64,000 bases of DNA from DASXZH01 sp036502005 (GTDB lineage Bacteria > Armatimonadota > Fimbriimonadia > Fimbriimonadales > Fimbriimonadaceae). Of the stretch, positions 1-8,355 are shown piece by piece. Positions within the stretch are counted from its first letter, which is position 1. Each line of letters opens with the position of its first letter. The notes under the pieces were generated by a model. The model was given only the letters and a program-made list of their open reading frames with translations, was not told the origin of the DNA and ran no database searches. A program made the translations under genes and the position numbers. Location of the stretch: assembly GCA_036502005.1 (NCBI GenBank), contig DASXZH010000002.1:130928-194927 (forward strand), read 5' to 3'.

Positions 1-830
1 AGTCAAAGTCGCCGTATTTGAAATTGAGCCGGTGGAAGCAGTGATCGTTACCGCCGTGTCAACTGAGACCGGCACCGTTGTTACAGTCAGGTATTGGCCA
101 AGTTCGCCAGTGGTAGCCGTAACGCTCGCGGGCACTGTGGCAACTGCCGAATTGCTCGATTTCAGGGCAATGACGACGGGAATTGTGCCGACGTGCCCCG
201 TCAGATAAGCCGCGCCGCCCACCTTCGTGCCACCTGTAACAGTAGGCACATTTAGATGAAGTGATGAAAGGGAAGGCGTGATAGTAAGAGTTGCGCTTTT
301 AGAAGCGGCGCCCGTTGTGGCCGTAATCGTCACCGAGCTTTGCACGGTAACGGCCGCTGTGGTAACGGTCAGATATTGACCTGGCGCGTTCGCGGCGACC
401 ACAATGCTTGCAGGCACTGTTGCCAAAGCAGTATTGCTCGACTTGAGCGAGATCGTTATTGGGCTAGTTCCCGCTTTGCCACTGAGGTAAGCGGCGCCGC
501 CGACCTTTGTTCCTCCCGTAATGGAGGTCACATTTAACTTGATGGAATCGACCGTTGCCGGAGTGACAGTTAGAACCGCTGTTTTGGAAACGGCGCCTGC
601 TGTAGCTGTGATGGTAACTGCCGTGTTCACCGCAACCGGAAGCGTGTTCACATAAAAACCAATGCTCGTCGTATTGGCGGCTACCGTTACCGTCGAAGCC
701 ACGGTCGCCACAGCCGTATTGCTAGATTTCAAGCTCACAACGGTTCCACCGGCCGGAGCGCCACTGGTAAGGTAAACGCTTGCGATGACGCTGTAGCCCG
801 CCGCAGCCGTACTTGGAGAGAGCTGAATGG
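1..830 (-). repeat. In-frame tandem Ig-like repeats of about 94 codons
   Basis: Within the giant secreted protein, the motif GGTKVGGAAYL recurs near 200-240 and 480-522, and a diverged copy lies near 765-800. The period is about 282 nt (94 residues). Neighbouring copies are similar at the DNA level, which suggests recent duplication. The array continues past position 1. Confidence 0.7.
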
Positions 831-3543
831 AGGATAGTGCGGAAGCACCGGCTAAAACCGTTAACGAAGCGGTCTTAGAAACGCCGCCAAAGCTGGCAGT
901 AATGGTCACCGCCGTGTTGGTGGCAACCGCTTTGGGAGTAACTGTAAACGTGGCCGTTTTTGCTCCAGAAGCAATCGGAACCGAAGCCCCCACGGTGGCA
1001 GCTGCCGTATTTGAGCTGCTCAGAGAAATGGAAACTCCACTCGGCCGGGCTCCGCCGCTTAGAGTGACGGTCCCTGTAACAGGCGTGCCGGCCGTCGCCG
1101 TGGTTGCCCCCAAAGTAAGAGTGGTTAGAGCAGGCGCAAGAACGGTGAGGTTCTGGGTCTGGGACCCGCCGTTGAAACTCACCGTGATTGGGAAAACAAC
1201 GGTCGCATCCACAGGCACCGTGGTAAGGCTAAATGTGCCCTGGGTGGTGCCCGCCGTCATTGGCAAGGTGCCGAGGGTCGAAGCTCCGCTCGTAATGGAC
1301 ACCGTCGCCCCTCCCGTTGGAGCAGCCGGCGAAAGAGTGACAGTTCCGTAGGACGTAACCCCACCCGTTACGGTGCTTGGGCTAAGGGCAAGAGTGACCG
1401 ACTGAGTAGTCCCGGAGCTGCCCATCGAGATATTAGATACAAAGGAAGTGGCGGACAAAAGGTTGGCAACGTCCGCATAATTTATCGTTTGGAATGCGTT
1501 TGCGGACAATGGAAAATCCGTTGATTGCGTGTAGCCGGTAATCATTGCGTTCCCGGAAGGGTCGAGAGCAAGGCTCGAAATGGCATTGAAAGCGCTGCCT
1601 CCGAAGTAGGTGGAGTAGAGAAGATTCTTGCAGTCGGGCGTAAGCTTTGCCACAAAGCCCTCGGAATTGCCTCCGCTAATCGATTGAAAAGCGTTGGCAG
1701 TTACGGGCATGTCGGTCGAAATACCTGCCCCGGCAAAAACGATATTCCCGCTTTTGTCCACCTTTACTGAAGTGACTGACTCTGAGACGGATCCCGAAAA
1801 AATCGTGCTTGCAAGAAGAGTTGACCCATCGGCAGAAAAAACCGAGACGAAAGAGGAGCCGTCGCCTCCAAACGTCGTTTGGAATGCGCCTGCGGTGACA
1901 GGAAACGTGCTGCGTGTTGTTGTTCCCACGATGACGGGATCACCTGTAGCGGTGAGTCCAACAGCAGCACCGAATGCACCGGTGTCTCCCCCTAGAAACG
2001 TGCCAAAAATCTCCTTAGAGCCATCGGCGCTCATTTTTACAACGTAGGCGTCCGCTAGACCACCATTGCTTGTTTGATATGCCCCGGCCGTCACGGGAAA
2101 ATCCGGGGACCAAGCAGTGCCTCCGATAACCAGATTATTCGCCGAGTCGAGGATAACGTCCAGTGCTTGATCACCGGCGGAATATGCCACGCCACCCAAA
2201 TAGCTGGCCCACAATACCGTTTTGCCGTCGGCCGACAGCTTTGCGATAAGGCCGTCGTATTGGTCATCGTTAACGGCGGTCTGAAATGCTCCTTTCGTGA
2301 CCGGCCAACCGTTATCCTCGCCGTACCCTACAATCACCACATTCCCGGAAGAATCGAGCGCTAGTTTGGAGGGTGTGTCCGAACCTCCGCCTCCAAAATA
2401 CGTACTGAAAATAAGGGCTGTCCCGGTTGAATTTAGCTTCGTCACCACCATGTTTGGCAACCCTTGCTTAGTGGACTGATAAGCCCCTGCCGTCACCGGA
2501 TACCCCGAGTAATATGTGGAGCCCAAAATGACCGGATCACCTTGAGAATCCAATGTGACCGCCGCGACGGTCGGTCCGCTATCTGCCCCAAGGTAGGTGC
2601 TGTAAATCAAATGGGTGCCGTCCGCGGAAAGCTTTGTTACATAAATGACGCCGCCACCGCCAAACACGGTCTGATAGGCCCCAACCGTGGTCGGGAAGGT
2701 CGGGCAGTTGGTGTTTCCAACCGATATGGCGTTACCCGCTGAATCTGAAACGACGCCAACACCAGTGTTAGCGGTGAGAGCATCTGTATTTGCTTCTCCC
2801 AAATATGTCGAAAAAATAAGAGGATCGATGACGAGGGTCTTAGACTTATCGTAGGTGCCGAGCGAGAACCGCACTGTATCTCCGCTCGCGACCATTCGGC
2901 ATTCCACCTGCTTGTTTCCGGTCGAACTCGCTTGGTAGGCAAGTAGCCCGCGCTGCTCGACGGTGCCTAGAGATGTTTTAATCTGCAGATTGCCGTTTGT
3001 CAGCACCTGCACTCCATCTGCGCCCTCGTATTGCATTGCGATCTTGCTAGGGTCTGCCCCGGGCTGAACGATAAGATCGTATCGTGGAGTTCCTTCGCTG
3101 AAATAGTAGCGGGCGGAAATGCCTTTGTATAAGCCCTCGCTTCTCGTTTCCGAAAATGCTCGCACGTTGGAAACCCAGCTAGACAAATCGGCCCCTTGGA
3201 AATAGTTGTATGTTCCCGGTAGCGCCGTGAAGCCTGCCGTTGCGGCAGGAGCAGAATCGACGAACCCCACGCGAATAACGTGCCCCGCGATGTGCCTTTT
3301 GGCTTTCGATGAATCAGGCACTACTTTTTGGAAATCCATAACAGCGCCGTTGCCGGTCACCCATAGGTTCAGGCCGCCGGATTGGGCCAAGAATTGAGCT
3401 TCTGCATCCCACTGGCCCTTATTCTCTATAAAAGCTTGTGAATTGCTTTGTAAGGGCGCAGCCGAAGCGGTTGCAGCCAGAATGCTTAGGCCCACCAAAA
3501 GGGTTAAGCGGCGAAGAGCGCCAGTGTACGATGGAGTTAACAC
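1..3543 (-). CDS. Secreted SBBP-repeat / Ig-like repeat protein (C-terminus outside window)
   Basis: At least 1181 residues, reading off the left edge without a stop. The start is GTG at 3543: an in-frame TAA lies two codons upstream and no other start codon precedes the signal peptide (hydrophobic stretch LTLLVGLSILAATASA). After it comes the FIENKGQWD segment typical of the N-terminal domain of SBBP proteins, then about seven SBBP beta-propeller-type repeats (STYLGG...A.D..GN..I.G.T....P.T..A.Q), roughly residues 290-690, then tandem Ig/BIG-like domains rich in SSNTA.ATV and TVTPA motifs. The family is extracellular; adhesion or surface-layer roles are plausible but nothing here shows one. 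No enzyme motif seen. A C-terminal anchor or sorting signal would lie outside the window. Confidence 0.85.
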   Translation of the reverse strand, partial: MLTPSYTGALRRLTLLVGLSILAATASAAPLQSNSQAFIENKGQWDAEAQFLAQSGGLNLWVTGNGAVMDFQKVVPDSSKAKRHIAGHVIRVGFVDSAPAATAGFTALPGTYNYFQGADLSSWVSNVRAFSETRSEGLYKGISARYYFSEGTPRYDLIVQPGADPSKIAMQYEGADGVQVLTNGNLQIKTSLGTVEQRGLLAYQASSTGNKQVECRMVASGDTVRFSLGTYDKSKTLVIDPLIFSTYLGEANTDALTANTGVGVVSDSAGNAISVGNTNCPTFPTTVGAYQTVFGGGGVIYVTKLSADGTHLIYSTYLGADSGPTVAAVTLDSQGDPVILGSTYYSGYPVTAGAYQSTKQGLPNMVVTKLNSTGTALIFSTYFGGGGSDTPSKLALDSSGNVVIVGYGEDNGWPVTKGAFQTAVNDDQYDGLIAKLSADGKTVLWASYLGGVAYSAGDQALDVILDSANNLVIGGTAWSPDFPVTAGAYQTSNGGLADAYVVKMSADGSKEIFGTFLGGDTGAFGAAVGLTATGDPVIVGTTTRSTFPVTAGAFQTTFGGDGSSFVSVFSADGSTLLASTIFSGSVSESVTSVKVDKSGNIVFAGAGISTDMPVTANAFQSISGGNSEGFVAKLTPDCKNLLYSTYFGGSAFNAISSLALDPSGNAMITGYTQSTDFPLSANAFQTINYADVANLLSATSFVSNISMGSSGTTQSVTLALSPSTVTGGVTSYGTVTLSPAAPTGGATVSITSGASTLGTLPMTAGTTQGTFSLTTVPVDATVVFPITVSFNGGSQTQNLTVLAPALTTLTLGATTATAGTPVTGTVTLSGGARPSGVSISLSSSNTAAATVGASVPIASGAKTATFTVTPKAVATNTAVTITASFGGVSKTASLTVLAGASALSSIQLSPSTAAAGYSVIASVYLTSGAPAGGTVVSLKSSNTAVATVASTVTVAANTTSIGFYVNTLPVAVNTAVTITATAGAVSKTAVLTVTPATVDSIKLNVTSITGGTKVGGAAYLSGKAGTSPITISLKSSNTALATVPASIVVAANAPGQYLTVTTAAVTVQSSVTITATTGAASKSATLTITPSLSSLHLNVPTVTGGTKVGGAAYLTGHVGTIPVVIALKSSNSAVATVPASVTATTGELGQYLTVTTVPVSVDTAVTITASTGSISNTATLT

Positions 3544-3806
3544 CGCTTACTGTACGTGAGAATATTAGTTTATGCAAAGCGTGACCGTCAGCAGAGCGTC
3601 AGCAAGGGACTTTTTGGTGACTTTTCACTGGCGATTAGGCGCGACCTACCCTTTTTTGCGCAGACGAATGAGAATGAAGGCTCGCGAACGTGGAAGGCAT
3701 TTCGTAATTTTGAACAACTTGTTGCGCCCACTCCGGGTGCAAAAATTGTTCGAACTACTGGCCACCCAAAATCGCTGTTACAATGATCCTAGGGGTAAAT
3801 CCTTCG

Positions 3807-4322
3807 ATGGTCCAACGAACAAAGAAAAAACCCAAACTCAACTGGCGTCAAGTGGTGGGACTGATCGGCTTGTGCGCCATATTCGCCGCCATTCTTTGGC
3901 CGGTTACGACCGGGCAGAGAATTGCTTCTCCAAAATCCGCTCGGCTTTCAAACGCAAAGCAGGTTGCCCTCGGAGTTATCATGTACGCCAATGACTACGA
4001 TGGCTTTTTGCCTGACATGCAGAAAGTAGTTGCCTTCCAATCTGAACTGGTGCCTTACATGAAAAATGAGACCCTTTTCCAAGATCCTATTTCTAAGCGG
4101 TCATTCGTTCCGAACGCGGTTCTATCCGGCATAAATGAATCTAACGTTGTGAAGCCAGACGCAGCCGTGCTGCTTTATTCGCCGCTAAATGGGGTGGACG
4201 GAACACGGGCAGTGGCCTTCGCAGATGGCCACGCGAAGACTATGGAAGAAAATGAGTTCGTGCGGTTAATGGCCTTGAGTGGAACTGAGCTAAATCCCGC
4301 CCGAAAAGCGTCATCGAATTGA
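3807..4322 (+). CDS. Membrane-anchored prepilin-like protein with H-x(9)-DG-type tail, paralog 1
   Basis: 171 residues. I chose ATG 3807 over ATG 3783 because AGGGG at 3791-3795 sits 11 nt before it and the earlier ATG has no Shine-Dalgarno. One N-terminal transmembrane helix (VVGLIGLCAIFAAILWPV) follows a basic stretch. After it come RLSNAKQVALGVIMYANDYDGFLP and, near the C-terminus, AVAFADGHAKTM. Both blocks are hallmarks of the DUF1559-like pseudopilins of planctomycetes and Armatimonadota. The GFTLIELLVVI prepilin peptidase site is missing, so this is probably a bitopic anchored relative and not a processed pilin. The next gene encodes a paralog of identical length. Function unknown. Confidence 0.8.
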   Translation: MVQRTKKKPKLNWRQVVGLIGLCAIFAAILWPVTTGQRIASPKSARLSNAKQVALGVIMYANDYDGFLPDMQKVVAFQSELVPYMKNETLFQDPISKRSFVPNAVLSGINESNVVKPDAAVLLYSPLNGVDGTRAVAFADGHAKTMEENEFVRLMALSGTELNPARKASSN

Positions 4323-4453
4323 AGGCGACTAATGGCTAACCAAATGCAACGCAATGGTTTGAAACGAAAGAAAAGATGGCCGCAAATTGTGTTGGGCCCC
4401 GAGAAAGAATTTGTTCAGGATTTGCCTTACCTTGCAAGGACACCTGGTGCAAT

Positions 4454-4969
4454 ATGATCGAAGAAGGGCAGGCACTTGCGCCAAGACGCAAACAGTCTTG
4501 GGTCTCGTATGCACTCGTAGTCCTCGCCTTAGGCGTTAGTGCAGCCGCTCTTTGGCCACCTTACGAGATCAAAGCAGCGCCAAGGTCGGTGCGGCTTTCC
4601 AACGCGAAGCAGTTGGCAATGGCAATCTTTTCGTTCGAAAACGACCACAACGACACCCTCCCTGACATGACAAACACCAATGTGCTTCGATCTAAGCTCA
4701 TGCCGTACATCCAACATTCAGCGGTCTTCAAAGATCCAGATTCAAAACGGCCGTTTATCCCCAACTTTGTGCTCTCCAAAGTAAAAGCCTCAGATATAAG
4801 GAAACCAGAGGAAGTGATCCTAATCTATTCCCCGATCATCGAAAAAAACGGTACCAGGGGAGTTGCTTTTGCCGATGGGCATGCGAGGGACATCTCAGAA
4901 GACGACTTCGTAAAGGACGTAGCGCTAACCGGCGCGCATCTCGCTACTTCCGGCCCAAGATCTCAATGA
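4454..4969 (+). CDS. Membrane-anchored prepilin-like protein, paralog 2
   Basis: 171 residues from ATG 4454. AAGGA at 4436-4440 is a distant possible ribosome site, and the longer frame from 4376 adds 26 residues with no family similarity. The organisation matches the preceding gene: short basic N-terminus, one transmembrane helix (YALVVLALGVSAAALWPP), RLSNAKQLAMAIFSFENDH, conserved FKDPDSKRPFIPN, and VAFADGHARDISEDDF at the end. The equal length and shared blocks (SKR.F.PN, LIYSP, GTR.VAFADGHA) point to a tandem duplication. No prepilin cleavage site is present. The 3' end overlaps the convergent VOC gene by 26 nt. Confidence 0.8.
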   Translation: MIEEGQALAPRRKQSWVSYALVVLALGVSAAALWPPYEIKAAPRSVRLSNAKQLAMAIFSFENDHNDTLPDMTNTNVLRSKLMPYIQHSAVFKDPDSKRPFIPNFVLSKVKASDIRKPEEVILIYSPIIEKNGTRGVAFADGHARDISEDDFVKDVALTGAHLATSGPRSQ

Positions 4970-5396
4970 AGCAGCCGAACTTGGCTTTGCCATCGAAGTA
5001 AACATACTCGCCTGAGTGATCGCCGAAATCACCCCTCATTACGAGCGGCGCGCCTTGCCCCTCAACAAAAGAAGAAGCTGCATTCATATCCTCGGTCCAA
5101 AACGCGATATGGTGAACATGCTCACCCTTAGTCGCCAAATCTTCCGCCCATGCGCTTTCCGTCCCAATCGGCTCGATCAGTTCTAACTGAATATTAGGCA
5201 ACTCGAAAAAAACCAAGTTGGCTTGGTCCGTCGTTGGTCTTCCACGGTATACGGCCCCGACTTCGTCTCCTGGAGGGGTTGTAATGATAGGGGGCGCCTC
5301 AACACCAAGAAGCGCGGCAAATCGCTGCCGCGCTTCCTCGATATCCTTCACCACAAACGCGATTTGGGATAGCTTGCGATCGAAGGGTATGGCCAT
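4944..5396 (-). CDS. VOC-superfamily protein, methylmalonyl-CoA epimerase/glyoxalase-like
   Basis: 150 residues, a complete two-module VOC fold. It has the layout of methylmalonyl-CoA epimerases: first strand QIAFVVKDIEEA, then IQLELIEP, VHHIAFW, and terminal CFIEILG. In that family the metal ligands are His, Gln, His and Glu; here the first His position appears to be Gln (SQIAFV) while the other three are present. It may bind metal in altered form or act on another substrate. It ends 8 nt from the start side of nothing else in its operon: the metalloprotease gene upstream on the same strand stops at 5405, so the two may be cotranscribed. Confidence 0.75.
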   Translation of the reverse strand: MAIPFDRKLSQIAFVVKDIEEARQRFAALLGVEAPPIITTPPGDEVGAVYRGRPTTDQANLVFFELPNIQLELIEPIGTESAWAEDLATKGEHVHHIAFWTEDMNAASSFVEGQGAPLVMRGDFGDHSGEYVYFDGKAKFGCFIEILGRK

Positions 5397-5404
5397 AAAG
5401 AACC

Positions 5405-8044
5405 TTACTGCCCCGGATCAACCGAGGCCGGATCTGCAACAGGCGCAGCCGTCTTGGGCTTGTAATCCTTCTCTACTTCCTCAACCGCTTCACGAATCGT
5501 CTCGTTTGGCGTCCAACATCCGTAGGGATCAGCGGCGCCAATCGGAGCCAAGTTCCTAAAGCCAAACATGAACGAGAGATCAGGCGCACCGCCTCCCAAA
5601 GGCGAACTGTACCTATCCAGCAGAATCCGCTCGATGTCCGTGCGGCAATCCGTCAGGTGAAGGTAAGTCAGCTTGTCGGTCGTTCTCGGCAACGCCTTAT
5701 CGATCTTCTTAGCGAGGTGCTTAAGGTTGTCCTTCTCCAACTCGCGAAGGTCGCTGTCGGTTGCCGTGTCACCGTTGATCTTGGTGTCCATCGTCTTCAG
5801 ATAGTCGCGCTGTAGCGACCGCCGGTAGACGTCGATGCGGGGCATCGGGGATTCGACCTCAGTCCACATGGCGTTGGAAAGGTCGGTCACCAATTGGCTA
5901 AGAGTGTAGGCACCCGCACCATTTTGCGCTTCGTTATCTTCAATCCGACCGATTCGGCCAGAAGAAAGAAGCAAGGTAATCAGCAGATTTTGCTGTCGCT
6001 CCGATGTCGCCAAGACGCCGGTTGGCTGAAGCCGGTTCAAGACCTCCGGACGAAGCAGAATGGCCGGGGTTTGGAGCCCCTCAGTGACCAAGAAATGAAC
6101 AGCAGCAGCCTGCCTCGCTTCCGGTACCGGCTTGAAGACTTCGCCGCCACGGCCCGCGTGGTAGTCGGTCTGGACCACGCCGCCAACCATCGGCACCACG
6201 TGCAATATCTCCGTAAGGCGCTGGTTGAGCAAGTTCGTTTCCATCTCGCCGAGCCGATCATAGTTCTCGCCGAACTTGGAGGTAAATGGAAGCAGATAGG
6301 ATTCAGAGATCTTGTCGATGTTTCGAAGGCCGAGGCGTCCCGCTTCAATCGAATCGTCGCCGATGTTCTCGTTCTGCATCCCAGGATCTATTCCCGGATA
6401 CAGATAGTTTCCAAAAAGAAGCGTGTGGTCGGTGACCTGCTTTGCAAGCAGGGCGTCCAGCGTGGCCTTTTCGTCTTCTGGGTTCAGCGAGCCGGGAATC
6501 GGCTTGTAGCCGTACTCGATCGCGAAATAATCGTATGGTCCGATCATGTTGGCGAACTGGGTAACGCCGTCTTCCGGCTGAGCCACATAGTCAAATCGCG
6601 AGTAACTCATGATCGAAGCGGCGGTGCCGTGAGTCTTCATAAACTCTGGATCGCGAAGGTCCTTGATGGAGTAAGCGACGCTCGCCTTGAAGTTGTGCTC
6701 CAGACCGAGCGTGTGACCAACTTCGTGGCCGACCACGTACCGCAGCATAGAACCGATCTTCTCATCGGAGAATGGCAAATAGCGTGATGTTGGATCGGAA
6801 GCGGCCGTCTGGGCAAAGTCCCAATCTTCCAAAAGTTTTACGATATCGTTCCAAACGATGACCTTGGCGACGATTGTCTCGCCGCTTCTCGGGTCCTGAA
6901 GGGAACCGCCTTGTGCGTTCTCCGTCTCGGATGGCGCCCAGCGGATCACGTTGTAACGCAGATCTTCCGGATCCCAATCTGGATCATTGGGCGCGTCTTG
7001 GCAAGTAATGGCGTTTTTGAAGCCGGCCTTCTCAAACACCGGCTGCCAATCTTCGATGCCGGCCTTGATGTAGGGCCGCCACTTGTTAGGAATCTCCTTG
7101 GGAAGATAAAATGCGATTGGCTTGATCGGCTCGCTCACTTCGGCCTTGGGATCCTTCTTTTCCAGCCGGAAGCGGTTGATATACAGCACTTCCTTCGCTC
7201 GGTTCTCAGCTTCGCCGTATTCCGTAAAACCGGTTGTGAAGTATCCAATGCGGCTGTCTTTCAAGCGGCCGCGCATCGGTGTTTCCGGAAGCAGATCGAG
7301 TCCGTAATGGACCAAAATCGTCGAAGCGGTACCGCCGCCGCCGCCAAACCTTCGCCCCGTGGCCTGGCCGCCTCCGGCAAAAGTGAGCCAAGAACGAGTC
7401 TCGATATTCTGCGGAAAGGCCTTAACCTTATCGATGTATGAACGAGAAGCATCCACTCCCGCCATGCCTACCTGAGCCCCAATCGGAAAGAGTTGGTCGC
7501 TCGTAAAGAGGCCGGTGGCATCGATTACGGGTGCCTTATCGGGGCCCTCCGTTTGGATGTCAAACGACATGATGATCGGGTTGACGGTGCTTGCCTCCAC
7601 ACCGGACCTCGTTCCTGCGTCGCCCATCCCCCTTTCGTCAAAGTTGCGTTCGCGCATAAACAACTTATTGTTGCGGCGAGTGAAAGAGATTACGTGGAGC
7701 CCAAGAACGGCACCGGGGTAAGCAACACCCTTGGGAATTTCGGCAAGTTCCGCTTGCCACACAAAATCTCGATGCAAGAGGTTCGCCGGGATCTCCCAAT
7801 AGACTTTGTCATCGATCCGGTGGACTTTAAATAAACCGGTTTGGGTCTTAGCTTCTTTGGTGATAACATCATCGTATTTCTTGAGTTCAACCGGCTTGTT
7901 ATTCTGAGCTGCGGCTGGGCCGCCGGGTCTTTGTGCACCGGAAGCGGGAGGCATTTGTCTTTGACGCGGCCTGGTTTGGGCGAAAGCGCCGGTGGAAAGG
8001 CTACTAACAACAACGAGAGCGAGGAATTGAGTGCGATTAATCAT
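5405..8044 (-). CDS. Secreted zinc-dependent metalloprotease (DUF5117/DUF4953 family)
   Basis: 879 residues with a clear signal peptide (FLALVVVSSLSTGAFA) followed by a Pro/Arg/Gln-rich linker. The middle resembles the DUF5118-DUF5117 modules of this family. The catalytic region holds HEVGHTLGLEHNF near residue 440, a metzincin-like HExxHxxGxxH zinc site, followed by the Met-turn-like IMSYSRFDY. The length fits the family norm of roughly 800-900 residues. It is presumably periplasmic or extracellular and degrades proteins; substrates are unknown. The gene stands upstream of the VOC gene with 8 nt between them. Upstream lies a 311-nt gap holding a mutase relic. Confidence 0.9.
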   Translation of the reverse strand: MINRTQFLALVVVSSLSTGAFAQTRPRQRQMPPASGAQRPGGPAAAQNNKPVELKKYDDVITKEAKTQTGLFKVHRIDDKVYWEIPANLLHRDFVWQAELAEIPKGVAYPGAVLGLHVISFTRRNNKLFMRERNFDERGMGDAGTRSGVEASTVNPIIMSFDIQTEGPDKAPVIDATGLFTSDQLFPIGAQVGMAGVDASRSYIDKVKAFPQNIETRSWLTFAGGGQATGRRFGGGGGTASTILVHYGLDLLPETPMRGRLKDSRIGYFTTGFTEYGEAENRAKEVLYINRFRLEKKDPKAEVSEPIKPIAFYLPKEIPNKWRPYIKAGIEDWQPVFEKAGFKNAITCQDAPNDPDWDPEDLRYNVIRWAPSETENAQGGSLQDPRSGETIVAKVIVWNDIVKLLEDWDFAQTAASDPTSRYLPFSDEKIGSMLRYVVGHEVGHTLGLEHNFKASVAYSIKDLRDPEFMKTHGTAASIMSYSRFDYVAQPEDGVTQFANMIGPYDYFAIEYGYKPIPGSLNPEDEKATLDALLAKQVTDHTLLFGNYLYPGIDPGMQNENIGDDSIEAGRLGLRNIDKISESYLLPFTSKFGENYDRLGEMETNLLNQRLTEILHVVPMVGGVVQTDYHAGRGGEVFKPVPEARQAAAVHFLVTEGLQTPAILLRPEVLNRLQPTGVLATSERQQNLLITLLLSSGRIGRIEDNEAQNGAGAYTLSQLVTDLSNAMWTEVESPMPRIDVYRRSLQRDYLKTMDTKINGDTATDSDLRELEKDNLKHLAKKIDKALPRTTDKLTYLHLTDCRTDIERILLDRYSSPLGGGAPDLSFMFGFRNLAPIGAADPYGCWTPNETIREAVEEVEKDYKPKTAAPVADPASVDPGQ

Positions 8045-8167
8045 TAGGGTGAGGAGAGAATATTAAGGCTTTAGAATAGCGAACCTGTATAGGCGCTCTA
8101 ACATCATAATACGGTGGAGTCCAATTTGGCAAATTTTTGAGGAATTATCCTTAGGTAAAGAAGGATT

Positions 8168-8307
8168 CTGTCAGCCTTTTCTTTCAACAGCTTTTCATCC
8201 CCGTGGGTTTCCACGTTTAGCCAATTTATGGGGTCGCAGGGCATCCGCGAAAATTAAATCTCCATGTAGGATACTCCACGCTAATCCCATCAAGTTTGCC
8301 AAGCTCA
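8168..8307 (-). pseudogene. Relic of a phosphomannomutase C-terminal domain
   Basis: The minus strand reads KLDGISVEYPTWRFNFRG in one frame and NWLNVETHGDEKLLKEKA in another. These match, with a frameshift in between, the last ~45 residues of the intact phosphomannomutase at 17796-19142 (KLDGLSVEYPKWRFNLRG ... RLNVETHGDEKLLKEKT). DNA similarity is visible too, for example TTTTCATCCCCGTGGGTTTC in both. No start codon or upstream domains remain. The rest of the 8045-8355 gap shows nothing else recognisable. Confidence 0.8.
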
Positions 8308-8355
8308 GGCTTTACCGAAAGGCCCCAGGTCAAACTAGATCTATAGGGGTTTGGA

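Noticed and set aside
3572..3994. 140-codon plus-strand frame overlapping pilin-like paralog 1
   Set aside because: Arg/Phe-rich without motif; the overlapping frame from 3807 has a Shine-Dalgarno and a family match.
5894..6787. 297-codon plus-strand frame inside the metalloprotease gene
   Set aside because: Antisense to a well-supported gene, with no signal peptide or motif; a shadow of codon bias.
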